DNA of 64,000 nucleotides from Sulfurimonas sp. (GCF_029027405.1 NZ_CP093396.1:2119497-2183496); one strand, 5' to 3'; counted from the stretch's first letter, positions 55,057-64,000 are shown. Program-made: numbers and translations. The notes: a model not told the origin generated them from the sequence alone.

Positions 55057-55479
55057 TTAGTCTATATATAAATATATTAACTCTTTTAATATATTTATCA
55101 GTTTATACAATTGTCTTAAAAAATAAAATATTAAGACACCATATACAATAAACAATAAAATTAGGACTAGTATATTTGGTAAAAATACAATTTTTGACAA
55201 TTCAATAAATAAGATAAATAAAAATAGATAAAATGATGCTTTGATAAGGCTTATATATCGTTCAAATATTTTCTTTTTCATTATAGGATTATCATTTATT
55301 CTATCAATATTTTTATTATTTTTTATTTCTAGAATTTGTATAGTCAATGGGATTGAAGCTATAATAAAACCAAATAATCCTGCGATTAAAGTTATTAGAT
55401 ACATAGAAATATTATTATTACCAACTAGTATTTTTTCAATTATATTTAAAATTATTGATATATTATTCATAATGCTCAT
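55057..55479 (-). CDS. Small four-helix membrane protein of the defence island
   Basis: The ATG at 55479 (or 55470) is preferred since it overlaps the end of the upstream gene; the longer frame from 55503 lies inside that gene. The ~140-aa product has about four membrane segments (for example SMYLITLIAGLFGFIIASIP and IVFLPNILVLILLFIVYGVL) and a basic middle loop. It is translationally coupled to the 306-aa protein, so the pair likely acts together, as membrane effectors and sensors do in several defence systems. Not recognised. Confidence 0.6.
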   Translation of the reverse strand: MSIMNNISIILNIIEKILVGNNNISMYLITLIAGLFGFIIASIPLTIQILEIKNNKNIDRINDNPIMKKKIFERYISLIKASFYLFLFILFIELSKIVFLPNILVLILLFIVYGVLIFYFLRQLYKLINILKELIYLYID

Positions 55480-56383
55480 CATAAAAATCAATGATTGTCT
55501 CATATATACTTTTTGAATATTTCAATCTTCTTTGTACATTATCTTCCATACTTTGAAATTCTTCTAAATAAACTTCTCTATCTTTTTTAAAAACCAAAAA
55601 ATTATCTATAAGAGATAACGCTTCTAGCTGAGATTCTTCATTTTTATACTTGACACTCATATTTGATATATTTTTTAAAATTTCATTTTCTACATTTTTA
55701 TTAAATAATTTAGAAAAAATATCAAAAACATATTTTCTTCCTTTATCTGTATCTAAATATGTTTTAATTTTTAATTTTGATTTATTTGTTCTTATGAAGT
55801 TCAAATACTCATCTCCATCTATATCTTTTAATATAGATGAAAAGTTTTTCATATCAATTTCTACACTTTCGATAGCCTCTAAAAATGTATTTAATCTGCT
55901 AATTGGATCTTCTCTTTGAATTGGTGAGAATTTAACATTTTCTATAATATAACTTTTAATAGCTCGTTCAATAACTGATTTAGATGGAGCGTTTTCAATT
56001 TCTTCAACACCTAAAACTTGTTTATCTGGAAAGTAAACAAAATGTGCAGGAATTTTTAAATGTATCTCGTCATCTATTATATTTTGATGAGATAGCTTAT
56101 TATTCTTTTTGTCTTCTTTCATTATACTAGATACATCTTTTGCTAATAAAAAATAATATATATTATCAAAATTAAAATATTCTTTTTCATTAATATAATC
56201 AAACCAAATAGATGTTTCAAGTCCATTTTTATTTGTATCAATTACCTGTCTATTTGTATCTCCATCTAATTTTGTAGCCAATTCATTTAAAGATTCTTGA
56301 AAACTTTTATACATGAAATATGATTGTCGTTTCCTATTTATTTTTGATTCTAATTTATAAAATGCAATCTTAATTGTTTTCAT
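55463..56383 (-). CDS. Uncharacterised 306-aa protein of the defence island
   Basis: I do not recognise this soluble protein. It has an N-terminal beta-rich part (TIKIAFYKLESKINRK; IPAHFVYFPDKQVLGVEE) and a helical C-terminal half. It overlaps the hsdS fragment by 4 bp at its start and the membrane protein gene at its end, so it lies in the same coupled operon. I saw no catalytic motif. The layout (soluble plus small membrane protein in a restriction island) suggests an anti-phage role. Confidence 0.6.
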   Translation of the reverse strand: MKTIKIAFYKLESKINRKRQSYFMYKSFQESLNELATKLDGDTNRQVIDTNKNGLETSIWFDYINEKEYFNFDNIYYFLLAKDVSSIMKEDKKNNKLSHQNIIDDEIHLKIPAHFVYFPDKQVLGVEEIENAPSKSVIERAIKSYIIENVKFSPIQREDPISRLNTFLEAIESVEIDMKNFSSILKDIDGDEYLNFIRTNKSKLKIKTYLDTDKGRKYVFDIFSKLFNKNVENEILKNISNMSVKYKNEESQLEALSLIDNFLVFKKDREVYLEEFQSMEDNVQRRLKYSKSIYETIIDFYDEHYE

Positions 56384-56781
56384 TTGTTATTATCCTCAAT
56401 ATATTCCATAGCCAAATTTTTCCCATCTTCAATAGCAATCTCAACAGCTCTTTTAGCTACTTCTAAAAGTTGTTTTGATTCTTCTTTTAATTTAAAAGAT
56501 TCTTTTACTTTTTCTTCTATTTTAGTTTGGATTATATCATCTATAATAGGAATTAAAACCTCTCCTATCTCTGATGGTTTCCAATGTTTTATTATAGAAC
56601 CACCTGCATCTCTTTGACTTTGCATTTATACTACTAAACTATTTAATACAAGTGTTAAGTATTCAGGTAATACTTTATTGTCTTTTATTGTTAAATGAAG
56701 TATTGCACCAAAAGTTATAATATTTGTATCTTTTTTAATATTATAAGCTATTCCTACCGTTCCATCTTTTTGATTAAACAT
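56380..56781 (-). pseudogene. hsdS: Type I restriction specificity subunit, C-terminal remnant with nonsense codon
   Basis: Two in-frame pieces are separated by one TAA (56626-56628). The first (from ATG 56781, 51 aa) reads as the end of an HsdS target domain (DGTVGIAYNIKKD, LPEYLTLVLNSLVV). The second (from ATG 56625, 81 aa) reads as the HsdS tail (AGGSIIKHWKPSEI, then EKVKESFKLKEESKQLL). The TAA stands where intact HsdS proteins carry Gln, so a C-to-T change broke it. Most of the gene is missing. Confidence 0.8.
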
Positions 56782-58573
56782 TTAAACTAGAGAAACCTTC
56801 ATATTTCTTAAATGATAATAAATATAAACTTTTTAATATATTCTCATCTATACCTTCTAGTTCTTCAAATACAGTATTTTCAATACCATTTTGTTGTATT
56901 TCTGTTAAGACATCGTCCATCACTTGGGGTAAAGCTTCAACTAATTGTTTAAAAGCTTCTTTTTCTCCTGTTACTATTTCATAAAACTTATCAATAGAAA
57001 CTCTTCTAATTCTATCATTTGACATTGGATTACCATTTAGAGATACTGCCCATTTTATATTTTGACTATATTTTGCTATTACTTCAACAAGCATACAAGT
57101 TGCTTTTTCATCTTCTAGTAATTTATTTTGCATCATCATGTATGTTGCAGGAGATGATTTAGAATTCATTGTATTGTGTTTATTTTTCATTTCAACATAA
57201 ATTTTATCAACATCATTAATAATATCAAAACCTTTTTTAGGTACACTCCAGTTTGCTTCTTTAGTCTTCCCATTAACAATATACTTAAAAAAATTTTGCT
57301 GAAAATATCCTAGAGTATTACTATTTGATTTATCCATTTGCCTTATTGATTCTGCTTCAATAATATCTTCTATCGTTTTTCCATAAATTTTAGAATCAAA
57401 TGTTAATTTAATTGGGTCAATTAAATTCTTATTGAATTCTTTTAAATTAATTTTAAATCTATATTTTTCTATTGTTTCTTTCACATGGTTAAATAAATTC
57501 ACATCACTTATAAAACTTAAATTATATTCTCTCATTTTTTTTACCTCTTTTAATTTATCTAAATACTTTATTATTGATAATCCTATTTCTTTTGCCATAT
57601 TTACAGGAACTGCATTACCAATTTGTTTGTATTGTTCTGCTATTGAACCCTCAAAAATCCACTCGTCTGGAAATGATTGTATTCTTGCATTTTCTCTAAC
57701 ACTAAATGGTCTTAGTTCATCAGGATGACACCTTTCAGTTTGCTTCTGTGCTGGTGTACATAGTACAGTTAATCCTGGTTCATCCCAAGATAATCTTCTG
57801 GCTATTCCAGTCCTTCCACCACCCATAAAATAAGTGGTTTTCATATATTCTCTAGCTATATCATCAGGTAAATCTCGCCAACAACCACCAGGTTTCACAT
57901 GTTTTAAAACCTCTTTTTTCTTATCATTGTATGTAGCACATGGAGAATGTGGAACATTTCTTAATATATCTTTTAAAACTAATTGTTTTTTATATGGTTT
58001 AGGAAATGTATAATCTACCCCAATCTTTTCTTTAATATCATTTCTTATTCCGATTATTAAAATTCTTTGTCTTTTTTGAGCAACACCATAATCTAATGAA
58101 TTTAAAACTTTATAAGTTACAGAATAACCAACTTCTTTAAATATATCTAACATTATTTGTAATGTATTTCCCTTGTCGTGAGTTGCCAAGCCTTTTACAT
58201 TTTCAGCTAAAAACATTTTTGGTTTAACTTCTTTTAAGATTTTTGCAAAATCCCAAAAGAGTGTTCCTCTTGTGTCTTCTAGTCCTAGTTTTTTACCTGC
58301 ATAACTAAACGATTGACAAGGATAACCCCCTGATAATAAATCTATTTCTTGATTGTCTTGTAAATAACTTTTTATTCCATTTTTTGAAATTTTTGTTATA
58401 TCTTCTTGTATAACATTCCAATGTGGTCTATTTTTTAATAAAGTTTTAGTTGCCCATTTATTGATTTCAACAGTGATTTTAGTGTTAAATCCTGCTTGTT
58501 CCAATCCTAAAGCTAAACCACCTGCACCTGCAAATAGTTCAATAACATTATATTCTTTTGTAATTATTTTCAA
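56774..58573 (-). CDS. Fused C5-cytosine methyltransferase and Eco47II-type endonuclease
   Basis: Residues 1-346 form a Dcm-type enzyme: FAGAGGLALGLEQAG (motif I), GGYPCQSFSYAGK (IV, catalytic Cys), AENVKGL (VI), QKRQRILIIG (VIII), QIGNAVPVNMAKEIG (X). Residues 347-599 match the Eco47II family of GGNCC-cutting enzymes (LIDPIKLTFDSKIYGKTIED; IYVEMKNKHNTMNSKSSPAT, with an E-x-K nuclease motif). At the junction an in-frame ATG (57535) has GAGG 9 bases upstream, so a separate endonuclease might also be made. The start is TTG without a good ribosome site, overlapping the upstream stop. Confidence 0.88.
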   Translation of the reverse strand: MKIITKEYNVIELFAGAGGLALGLEQAGFNTKITVEINKWATKTLLKNRPHWNVIQEDITKISKNGIKSYLQDNQEIDLLSGGYPCQSFSYAGKKLGLEDTRGTLFWDFAKILKEVKPKMFLAENVKGLATHDKGNTLQIMLDIFKEVGYSVTYKVLNSLDYGVAQKRQRILIIGIRNDIKEKIGVDYTFPKPYKKQLVLKDILRNVPHSPCATYNDKKKEVLKHVKPGGCWRDLPDDIAREYMKTTYFMGGGRTGIARRLSWDEPGLTVLCTPAQKQTERCHPDELRPFSVRENARIQSFPDEWIFEGSIAEQYKQIGNAVPVNMAKEIGLSIIKYLDKLKEVKKMREYNLSFISDVNLFNHVKETIEKYRFKINLKEFNKNLIDPIKLTFDSKIYGKTIEDIIEAESIRQMDKSNSNTLGYFQQNFFKYIVNGKTKEANWSVPKKGFDIINDVDKIYVEMKNKHNTMNSKSSPATYMMMQNKLLEDEKATCMLVEVIAKYSQNIKWAVSLNGNPMSNDRIRRVSIDKFYEIVTGEKEAFKQLVEALPQVMDDVLTEIQQNGIENTVFEELEGIDENILKSLYLLSFKKYEGFSSLNV

Positions 58574-59328
58574 CTTGCTAACCTAACATACTCATCTTCT
58601 TTTGGGTTCATTATCTTTACACACATATCTATAACATCGAGATTTGAATTAAAAAGTTTTACATCCTGAGGTGATAAAACACAAACAGACAGATGAGAAG
58701 GGGTAAGTTCTATGATTTCATCTTCCATATCTAAAACGATACTTTTAAGACTTCTTTTTTGAGTTTTTAAAATATCTTTTTTGATTAAATCTTGTATAGT
58801 AAATTTTTCTTGTAAAACATCTCTTAATGATTTGTTTGCTTTTGGAATATCAGGAATAGGCTCAAAATAATTAGGGTCTTTTCTATGATAATAAATAGTT
58901 TGTTCACCATTACTCCATATAGCAATAGTTGCACCCGTAGAGTTACAATAACTCTTTAACTGCTCTTTTCCATCTTTTAATTTTGGCTTTTTTACTTCTA
59001 TGACGATATAAGGAACAGTAGGCTGTACCTTGTCCATGATAACTATATCAGCTCGTTTCACTTCTCTTCCAAAATGTACTGCATATTCTATTTGCATACG
59101 ACTATAAGGATAATCATAATCTTTATGAAGTGATAATAAAAAAAGTTGTCGTACTAACTCTTCTCGCTTAACTTGTATATCTTTTTGTCTAACTAAGCAT
59201 TTTATAAAATTTACTTGATTACCTCTTAATTCTTTTTCAAAAATCAAAGAGTCTATCTCTTGGATTTGTTCAGTTTTAAATTGAGTTAGTTTATAGTTAG
59301 TATCTTTTAGTATTTCACTTATTTTCAT
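58570..59328 (-). pseudogene. Type I restriction methylase (HSDR_N-type) remnant, N-terminal part
   Basis: The 252-aa frame starts as an HSDR_N domain (MKISEILKDTNYKLTQF; HFGREVKRADIVI; PYIVIEVKKPKLKDGKEQL, keeping the D-ExK-like residues; YYHRKDPNYF). Intact relatives continue into an N6-adenine methylase of about 650 residues. Here the end reads KLFNSNLDVIDMCVKIMNPKED. In relatives the two halves of that string are separated by about 30 residues with the SAM motif region. So an internal deletion and a truncation have removed the methylase. Whether the leftover is still expressed is unknown. Confidence 0.75.
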
Positions 59329-59355
59329 AGCTTAACCCCTAATTTGATAAATGTT

Positions 59356-60636
59356 TTATTTCCTCAAAGCTTCAGCAATAAGCTCAATAGGATTTTTAAA
59401 TATAGTAGTAGCTTCGTTCCCCATAGAGTTATTTATCTGCATACGACAAGCACTACACTCGGCACTTACGATATCTGCTTTTGTATTTTTTATCATAGCT
59501 GCTTTTGGAAGACCAGCAGCTTTTGCAAAGTGATATTTCTCACTCTGCATAGTCACACCACCAAATCCACAACAAGAGTTTGGGTCACTCATCTCTACAA
59601 TATTGTAATTTTGACTTATCAAATTCCTTGGTTCTTTATGAATACCTTGCATCTTTTTTGCATGACAAGGATCATGGTATGTAACTATTTGAGTGTCTTT
59701 TTTCTTAGATGCTAAAAGTTCTTCTAGATGCGTGTGATGTTGGAGCCACTCTGTAGCCATAAAAATTTTATCTTTAATAGCTATTGCCCTAGCCTTCCAC
59801 TCAGGTTGGTCATGAAAGTAGTGTTCATAGTCAATTTTTAGCATTGCAGAACAGGTTGCTTCTGGAACTATAATAGCCTCAACATCACTACTAAAACTCT
59901 CAAAATACTCTATATTAAACTTAGCGTTATAATCAACTGTATCAAAATCGCCCGTAAAATAAGCAGGAGCAGAACAACATTTTTGACTCTTTGCTAAAAA
60001 AGCATCTATTTCTAAATGTTTTAGTATCTCTAAAAGTCCTTCTCCAACATCTTTGTAATTGTAATTTCCTAAACAGCCTATAAAAATCGCTACTTTTCTT
60101 TTTCCACCATTATTTATATTTTCAGGGTGAGAATTTAAAAATGATGTTTTTGTAAGACTTGGAAGAAGTCTATCTGCTTTTAACATTGGAAATGAAAAAC
60201 GAGAGTTCATAGAGTCTATGTCAGCTTTTATCTTAAATCCACAAGTTTGAAAAACCCAACCTAGCTTAAAAGCTAAATCATTCATCCATCTATGACGAAG
60301 CAAGAGAAAAAAAGCTCTCTTATACCAAGCAATACCAAACTTTTTTGCTATGTCTGAACGAACTTGCTCTATTACCATATCTGTTGGAAGTGATTTTGGA
60401 CATACTTCAACACAAGCGGTACATAAAAAACAACTCTCAAAAATCTCTTTTACATTTTCATCTAAGTCTAGGTTTCCTCTTTGATACGCCCCTAAAAGGT
60501 CTAAAAAACCACGAGGAGAAGTTACCTCATCTGGATTTACTCTGTAAATAGTACAAACAGGAACACACTTTGCACATTTAATACAGTCATCAGTTATATC
60601 TATATAATTGAAAATTTCCTCTCTTGTTTTACTCAA
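59356..60636 (-). CDS. Fe-S oxidoreductase (GlcF/HdrD-like) with two CCG domains
   Basis: The 426-aa protein has two [4Fe-4S] motifs (CIKCAKCVPVCTIYR, residues 18-32; CFLCTACVEVCPKSLP, about 70-85) followed by two cysteine-rich CCG domains (KCCSAPAYF near 222; NSCCGFGGV near 363). This is the layout of glycolate oxidase or lactate-utilisation subunits and HdrD. It is 3 bp past the hemN stop and probably cotranscribed with it. The electron donor is unknown. Confidence 0.85.
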   Translation of the reverse strand: MSKTREEIFNYIDITDDCIKCAKCVPVCTIYRVNPDEVTSPRGFLDLLGAYQRGNLDLDENVKEIFESCFLCTACVEVCPKSLPTDMVIEQVRSDIAKKFGIAWYKRAFFLLLRHRWMNDLAFKLGWVFQTCGFKIKADIDSMNSRFSFPMLKADRLLPSLTKTSFLNSHPENINNGGKRKVAIFIGCLGNYNYKDVGEGLLEILKHLEIDAFLAKSQKCCSAPAYFTGDFDTVDYNAKFNIEYFESFSSDVEAIIVPEATCSAMLKIDYEHYFHDQPEWKARAIAIKDKIFMATEWLQHHTHLEELLASKKKDTQIVTYHDPCHAKKMQGIHKEPRNLISQNYNIVEMSDPNSCCGFGGVTMQSEKYHFAKAAGLPKAAMIKNTKADIVSAECSACRMQINNSMGNEATTIFKNPIELIAEALRK

Positions 60637-60639
60637 TAT

Positions 60640-62007
60640 CTACACCGTTTTTGAAAATGTCTTAGAGTTTGCTGCATGTTTTTTCATATAAGCATCAAAA
60701 GGCATCGCAATATTTCTAATAAGCAAAGTTCCAGTTTCACTACACTCTATATGCTCTTCATCCATAGTTAAAAGTTCATCTTCGACAAATGGTTTAAGTG
60801 CTTCTATCGCATCTGCAAAATATGTTTTAAACTCTACATTAAATAACTTATCAAACCTTTTAATATCAAGTTTAAAGTTACTCATCAACTCCATAATTAC
60901 AAATTGTCTTATTTGGTCATCTTCATTTAAAACAACTCCCCTTTCAAATGGTAACTTTCCAGCATCTATGGCTTTTTCATACTCTTTCATATCTTTAAAG
61001 TTTTGATTATATGAGTCAACACCTTCACCGATAGAAGTTAATCCAACCCCGATTAAGTCAGCTCCACCTTTTGTTGTATAACCTTGAAAATTTCTATGAA
61101 GTTCACCTTTTTTTATAGCCTTAAAAAGTTCATCTTCTGGTTTAGCAAAGTGATCCATTCCAATCATTTTATAACCATGAGAAGTTAAAAAGTCTATTGT
61201 ATATTGCATGATTTGTAATTTTTCATCTGGGGGAGGAAGACTTGTTTCATCAATCTTTCTCATAGTTTTTTTCATCCAAGGAACATGAGCATAGTTGAAA
61301 ACTGCAAATCTATCTGGGTCAAGTGTTAAAGCAAGAGATAAAGTTTCTTTAAAAGTTTCTAGTGTTTGATATGGAAGTCCATAAATAAGGTCAGTATTTA
61401 CCGAGTGCATATTGTATTTTCTAGCTAAATCCATTGCATCTTTAGTTATCGCATAAGGCTGAACCCTATGAACTGCCACTTGAACTTTTTCGTTAAAATC
61501 TTGAATACCAAAACTTACACGATTGAAACCTGCTTCACTCATCACACGCATCTGGTCTTCATCGATATGTCTAGGGTCTATCTCACAACTTATTTCTGCA
61601 CCATCTATAAAGTTTGGAAAGTATGATTTTATATTCTCTATAATTTCTTTTAATTGAGAAGCTGTAAAAAAAGTTGGGGTTCCACCACCAAAGTGCATCT
61701 GTATAACATTCCGTTTACAGTCTAGATGCTTAGATAAAATTTCTAATTCTCTTTTTAAATAGTCCATATAACGAAGCATTTTGTCTTCTTTAGAGGTAAA
61801 AACAACATTACAGCCACAAAAATAACAAGCATTTCTGCAAAATGGCAAATGAAAGTAAAGACTTAAAGGTCTAGAAGTAACTTGTGACTCTATTTTTTTG
61901 ATGTACTCTTCATATCCATAAGCATCACTAAATTCTAGTGCAGTTGGGTAACTTGTATATCTTGGTCCAGGTTTTGAGTATTTTGTAAATTTTGCAAAAT
62001 CGAGCAT
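60640..62007 (-). CDS. hemN: Oxygen-independent coproporphyrinogen III oxidase
   Basis: The start is the ATG at 62007 (MLDFAKFTKYSKPGPRYTSY, the usual HemN opening); 20 upstream codons would fall in the palindromic element. The 455-aa radical SAM enzyme carries the cluster motif CRNACYFCGCNVV, MHFGGGTPTFFT and EIDPRHID. It decarboxylates coproporphyrinogen in anaerobic heme synthesis. It is first in the pair with the Fe-S oxidoreductase. Confidence 0.94.
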   Translation of the reverse strand: MLDFAKFTKYSKPGPRYTSYPTALEFSDAYGYEEYIKKIESQVTSRPLSLYFHLPFCRNACYFCGCNVVFTSKEDKMLRYMDYLKRELEILSKHLDCKRNVIQMHFGGGTPTFFTASQLKEIIENIKSYFPNFIDGAEISCEIDPRHIDEDQMRVMSEAGFNRVSFGIQDFNEKVQVAVHRVQPYAITKDAMDLARKYNMHSVNTDLIYGLPYQTLETFKETLSLALTLDPDRFAVFNYAHVPWMKKTMRKIDETSLPPPDEKLQIMQYTIDFLTSHGYKMIGMDHFAKPEDELFKAIKKGELHRNFQGYTTKGGADLIGVGLTSIGEGVDSYNQNFKDMKEYEKAIDAGKLPFERGVVLNEDDQIRQFVIMELMSNFKLDIKRFDKLFNVEFKTYFADAIEALKPFVEDELLTMDEEHIECSETGTLLIRNIAMPFDAYMKKHAANSKTFSKTV

Positions 62008-62029
62008 ATTGTATAATCCATGTTTATTT

Positions 62030-62295
62030 AAGTTACAGACCATAGATAACTTTATTCTCAACAACATTTAAAAGGTTTAGGTTCAAGGCAAACTTTCTTT
62101 GGCGATACGAGTATCGTTAAAGAAAGTTTAACGCAGAAGATGAATCTTTTAAATGTTGCCCTTCGGGTGAGAAGATAAGCTACAAGCTACTTCGTTAAAA
62201 GCTCTTTAAGCTACTAGTAGCTCATGCGAACTTTCGCCTTATATCTTATAGCTTCTCTTCTCATTGAGTATGAAGTTATCTATGGTCTGTAACTT
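62030..62295. mobile_element. 266-bp palindromic MITE-like element
   Basis: Perfect 23-bp terminal inverted repeats (AAGTTACAGACCATAGATAA... at 62030-62052; complement at 62273-62295) enclose two hairpins. The first has a 13-bp stem (62062-62074/62146-62158), an inner 11-bp stem (62090-62100/62119-62129) and an apex CGATAC-GA-GTATCG. The second spans about 62168-62262 with a palindrome AGCTACTAGTAGCT. No reading frame is seen. It lies between hemN and the exporter gene. No clear target duplication is visible. Confidence 0.7.
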
Positions 62296-62343
62296 TATTA
62301 CCGCGATTATCTCTAAATTTTACTAATAAGTCTATTAATTATA

Positions 62344-64000
62344 TTATTCAAACTTTCCAGCTAATCTTTGATAAATTTCACAATCAGCTAAAAGCTCATC
62401 GTGATTTCCAGATGCGACTATGCAACCTTTTTGAATAACTAAAATTTTATCAGCATGTTTTATGGTGCTTAGTCTATGAGCGATAGTGATAGTGATTTTA
62501 TCTTTTGTATATTTATCAAGAGCTTCTTGAATTCTTTTTTCACTCTCATTATCAAGAGCTGAAGTTGCTTCATCAAAAAGAAGAAGCGATGAATGTTTAT
62601 ATATGGCTCTTGCTATGGCAACTCTTTGACGCTGACCACCAGAAAGATTTGCTCCAAATTCTTCCATCTTAGTATAGATGCCTTCTTCTAAAGACTCCAC
62701 AAAATCCCAAGCATCTGCTAACTTCAAAGCTTCATTAACTTTATTCTCATCTACCTTTTGTCCATAAGCAACATTTAAAGCAAGAGTATCTTGAAATATA
62801 TAGATGCGTTGAGTCACTAAAGAGATATGATGTTTTAAAGATTCTAAAGTGTACTCTTTTATATTTTTTGAATTTATTAAAATTTCACCATTTTCACTAT
62901 CATAGAAACGAAGAAGCATATTTATAAATGTACTTTTACCGCCTCCACTATCTCCAACAAGTGCAATGTTTTCACCCTCTTTCATAGATATATCTATATC
63001 TTTTAAAGCATAAGTTTCATCATACTTAAGACTTACATTTTTAAACTCAACACTTTTTATGTCAATATCTAAAATATCCTCTCCATCTATCGTTTTACTT
63101 TTAGTATCAAATATTTCAAAAACTCTCTCACTAGCAGCTACTGCATCTTGAATTTTGGAGTAAATTGAACCGATACGACGGATAGGTTGAAATACAAGTC
63201 CAACAGCCGTTAAAAAAGCTGTAAATTCTCCAACTGTCATACTTTCATTGTAAACTTCTTTTCCACCTATATATATAACTGCTGCAAGTCCAGCTGCACC
63301 TATAATTTCCATCATTGGAGAAACTATTTCACCAACATAAACAGACTTCATATTTATCTTAAAAAACTGCCAATTTTGTACACTAAAACGATTTATTTCA
63401 AACTTTTCTGTTGCATTTGCTTTTATAATTTCAGAGTTGTTAAAAACTTCTGTAAGCCTTGTTACAACATCTGCATTTTTTTCTTGTGAACGTCGAGAAT
63501 ATTTTTTAAGTTTTTTTGCAATTAAAATTAAAGGATAAATCACAAGTGGTACGACAACTAAAGAATAAAGGGCAAGAAGAGGGTTTAAATAAATAGTATA
63601 CGCGACAAGAGCCACAACACTCAAAGACTCACGAAACAACTCAGGAAGCATGTTTGATACAAAATATTGAATTCTTCCAATATCATTTGTCACACGAGAA
63701 ATAAGCTCACCACTACGGTTTAAATATAAAAAACCCATGTCTAAACTTATCATCTTAGCTAAGAGCATCTCTCTAAAACGAGTGACTATATGCAGTCCGA
63801 TGTAGTTCATATAAACTGACTGTATATATCGTCCAATCGCTTTTACAAAATATATGCCGACTAAACCAAGTGGAATCAGATAGAGCATCTCTTCTTTTCT
63901 ATTTATAAACATATCATCCATCAATGGTTTCATAATATAAGCAGTTGCAGTTGTTGCTGCAACTGTTAAAATAATCCCAAATAAAACTAAAAGATATTGT
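62344..64000 (-). CDS. MsbA-type ABC exporter (5' end outside window)
   Basis: The frame is open to the window edge (it reads LVLFGIILTVAATTATAYIM before residue 1 of the internal ATG at 63933), so the N-terminus is missing. The visible part has the ABC membrane domain with about five helices and a nucleotide-binding domain: Walker A GDSGGGKST, signature LSGGQRQRVAIARA, Walker B LLLFDEATSALD, and H-loop IAHRLST. It probably exports lipid A core or another lipid. A Lys-rich tail is absent. Confidence 0.88.
   Translation of the reverse strand, partial: QYLLVLFGIILTVAATTATAYIMKPLMDDMFINRKEEMLYLIPLGLVGIYFVKAIGRYIQSVYMNYIGLHIVTRFREMLLAKMISLDMGFLYLNRSGELISRVTNDIGRIQYFVSNMLPELFRESLSVVALVAYTIYLNPLLALYSLVVVPLVIYPLILIAKKLKKYSRRSQEKNADVVTRLTEVFNNSEIIKANATEKFEINRFSVQNWQFFKINMKSVYVGEIVSPMMEIIGAAGLAAVIYIGGKEVYNESMTVGEFTAFLTAVGLVFQPIRRIGSIYSKIQDAVAASERVFEIFDTKSKTIDGEDILDIDIKSVEFKNVSLKYDETYALKDIDISMKEGENIALVGDSGGGKSTFINMLLRFYDSENGEILINSKNIKEYTLESLKHHISLVTQRIYIFQDTLALNVAYGQKVDENKVNEALKLADAWDFVESLEEGIYTKMEEFGANLSGGQRQRVAIARAIYKHSSLLLFDEATSALDNESEKRIQEALDKYTKDKITITIAHRLSTIKHADKILVIQKGCIVASGNHDELLADCEIYQRLAGKFE

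Noticed and set aside
55057..56383. Kiwa (KwaA/KwaB) defence system
   Set aside because: Sizes are similar, but gene order is opposite and I see no DUF4868-like sequence in the 306-aa protein.
62008..62067. HemN N-terminal extension of 20 residues
   Set aside because: It lies largely inside the palindromic element, and the family starts at MLDFAKF-type sequence.
62021..62300. Target-site duplication TTTATT around the palindromic element
   Set aside because: The copies are not both directly adjacent to the inverted repeats and the sequence is common in this AT-rich DNA.

Overview
The window is AT-rich bacterial DNA. Its gene content (groES-groEL, a GlnRS with a C-terminal YqeY domain, selU, truC, lgt, hemN, an MsbA-type exporter, many AraC/TonB-receptor genes, few -35 boxes) suggests a member of the Campylobacterota, perhaps Sulfurimonas-like or Arcobacter-like. 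This assignment is inference from gene content and codon style; no search was run.

Layout. (1) 1-8137: a TonB2-type energised uptake locus on the minus strand (DUF3450 protein, TtpC-like channel protein, ExbB, ExbD, TonB, TPR protein), a TonB-dependent receptor, and a divergent AraC-type regulator, with two strong Fur-box-like sites. (2) 8336-13424: chromosomal housekeeping genes (glnS, tpx, groEL, groES) and a tRNA-Met. (3) 13379-40180: a 26.75 kb integrative and conjugative element inserted in the 3' half of tRNA-Met, bounded by 48-bp perfect direct repeats. It carries an IncP-like oriT (minus-strand TATCCTG|CC nic with a 10-bp hairpin), a five-unit 21-bp iteron array, a ribbon-helix-helix accessory protein, a MOBP relaxase, a coupling protein, a VirB2-VirB11 type IV secretion set (including a 42-aa VirB7 lipoprotein), a ParA/RHH pair with a candidate centromere, an XRE repressor, a cassette of small unknown genes with an HTH gene, and a tyrosine integrase. 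(4) 40181-40400: a short stretch resembling the element's own left end, probably the relic of an earlier insertion. (5) 40478-43607: a second receptor/AraC pair built like the first. (6) 43596-54089: housekeeping and envelope genes (selU, a radical SAM protein, a CopD-like membrane protein, an AsmA-like protein, a metal-binding HMA protein, truC, an RhlE-like helicase, an alanine symporter, DUF2062, lgt). (7) 54123-59328: a defence island in which a fused GGNCC-type cytosine methyltransferase/Eco47II-like endonuclease sits between the broken remains of a type I methylase and specificity gene, followed by two unrecognised genes and a RhuM-PLD protein. (8) 59356-64000: an Fe-S oxidoreductase, hemN, a 266-bp palindromic MITE-like element, and an ABC exporter cut by the window edge.

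How the parts work together. The two receptors and the TtpC/ExbBD/TonB machine form one iron or siderophore uptake theme, each receptor with its own local regulator. In the mobile element the nic orientation predicts that the attL end and then the integrase end enter the recipient first and the transfer genes last. The small-gene cassette next to the integrase would enter early, which would suit anti-defence functions. The best candidates for something undescribed are that cassette (acr-aca-like layout with an ATT-start HTH gene), the exported cysteine-repeat protein between virB10 and virB11, the VirB9 with a duplicated C-terminal domain, and the two-gene unknown module in the restriction island.
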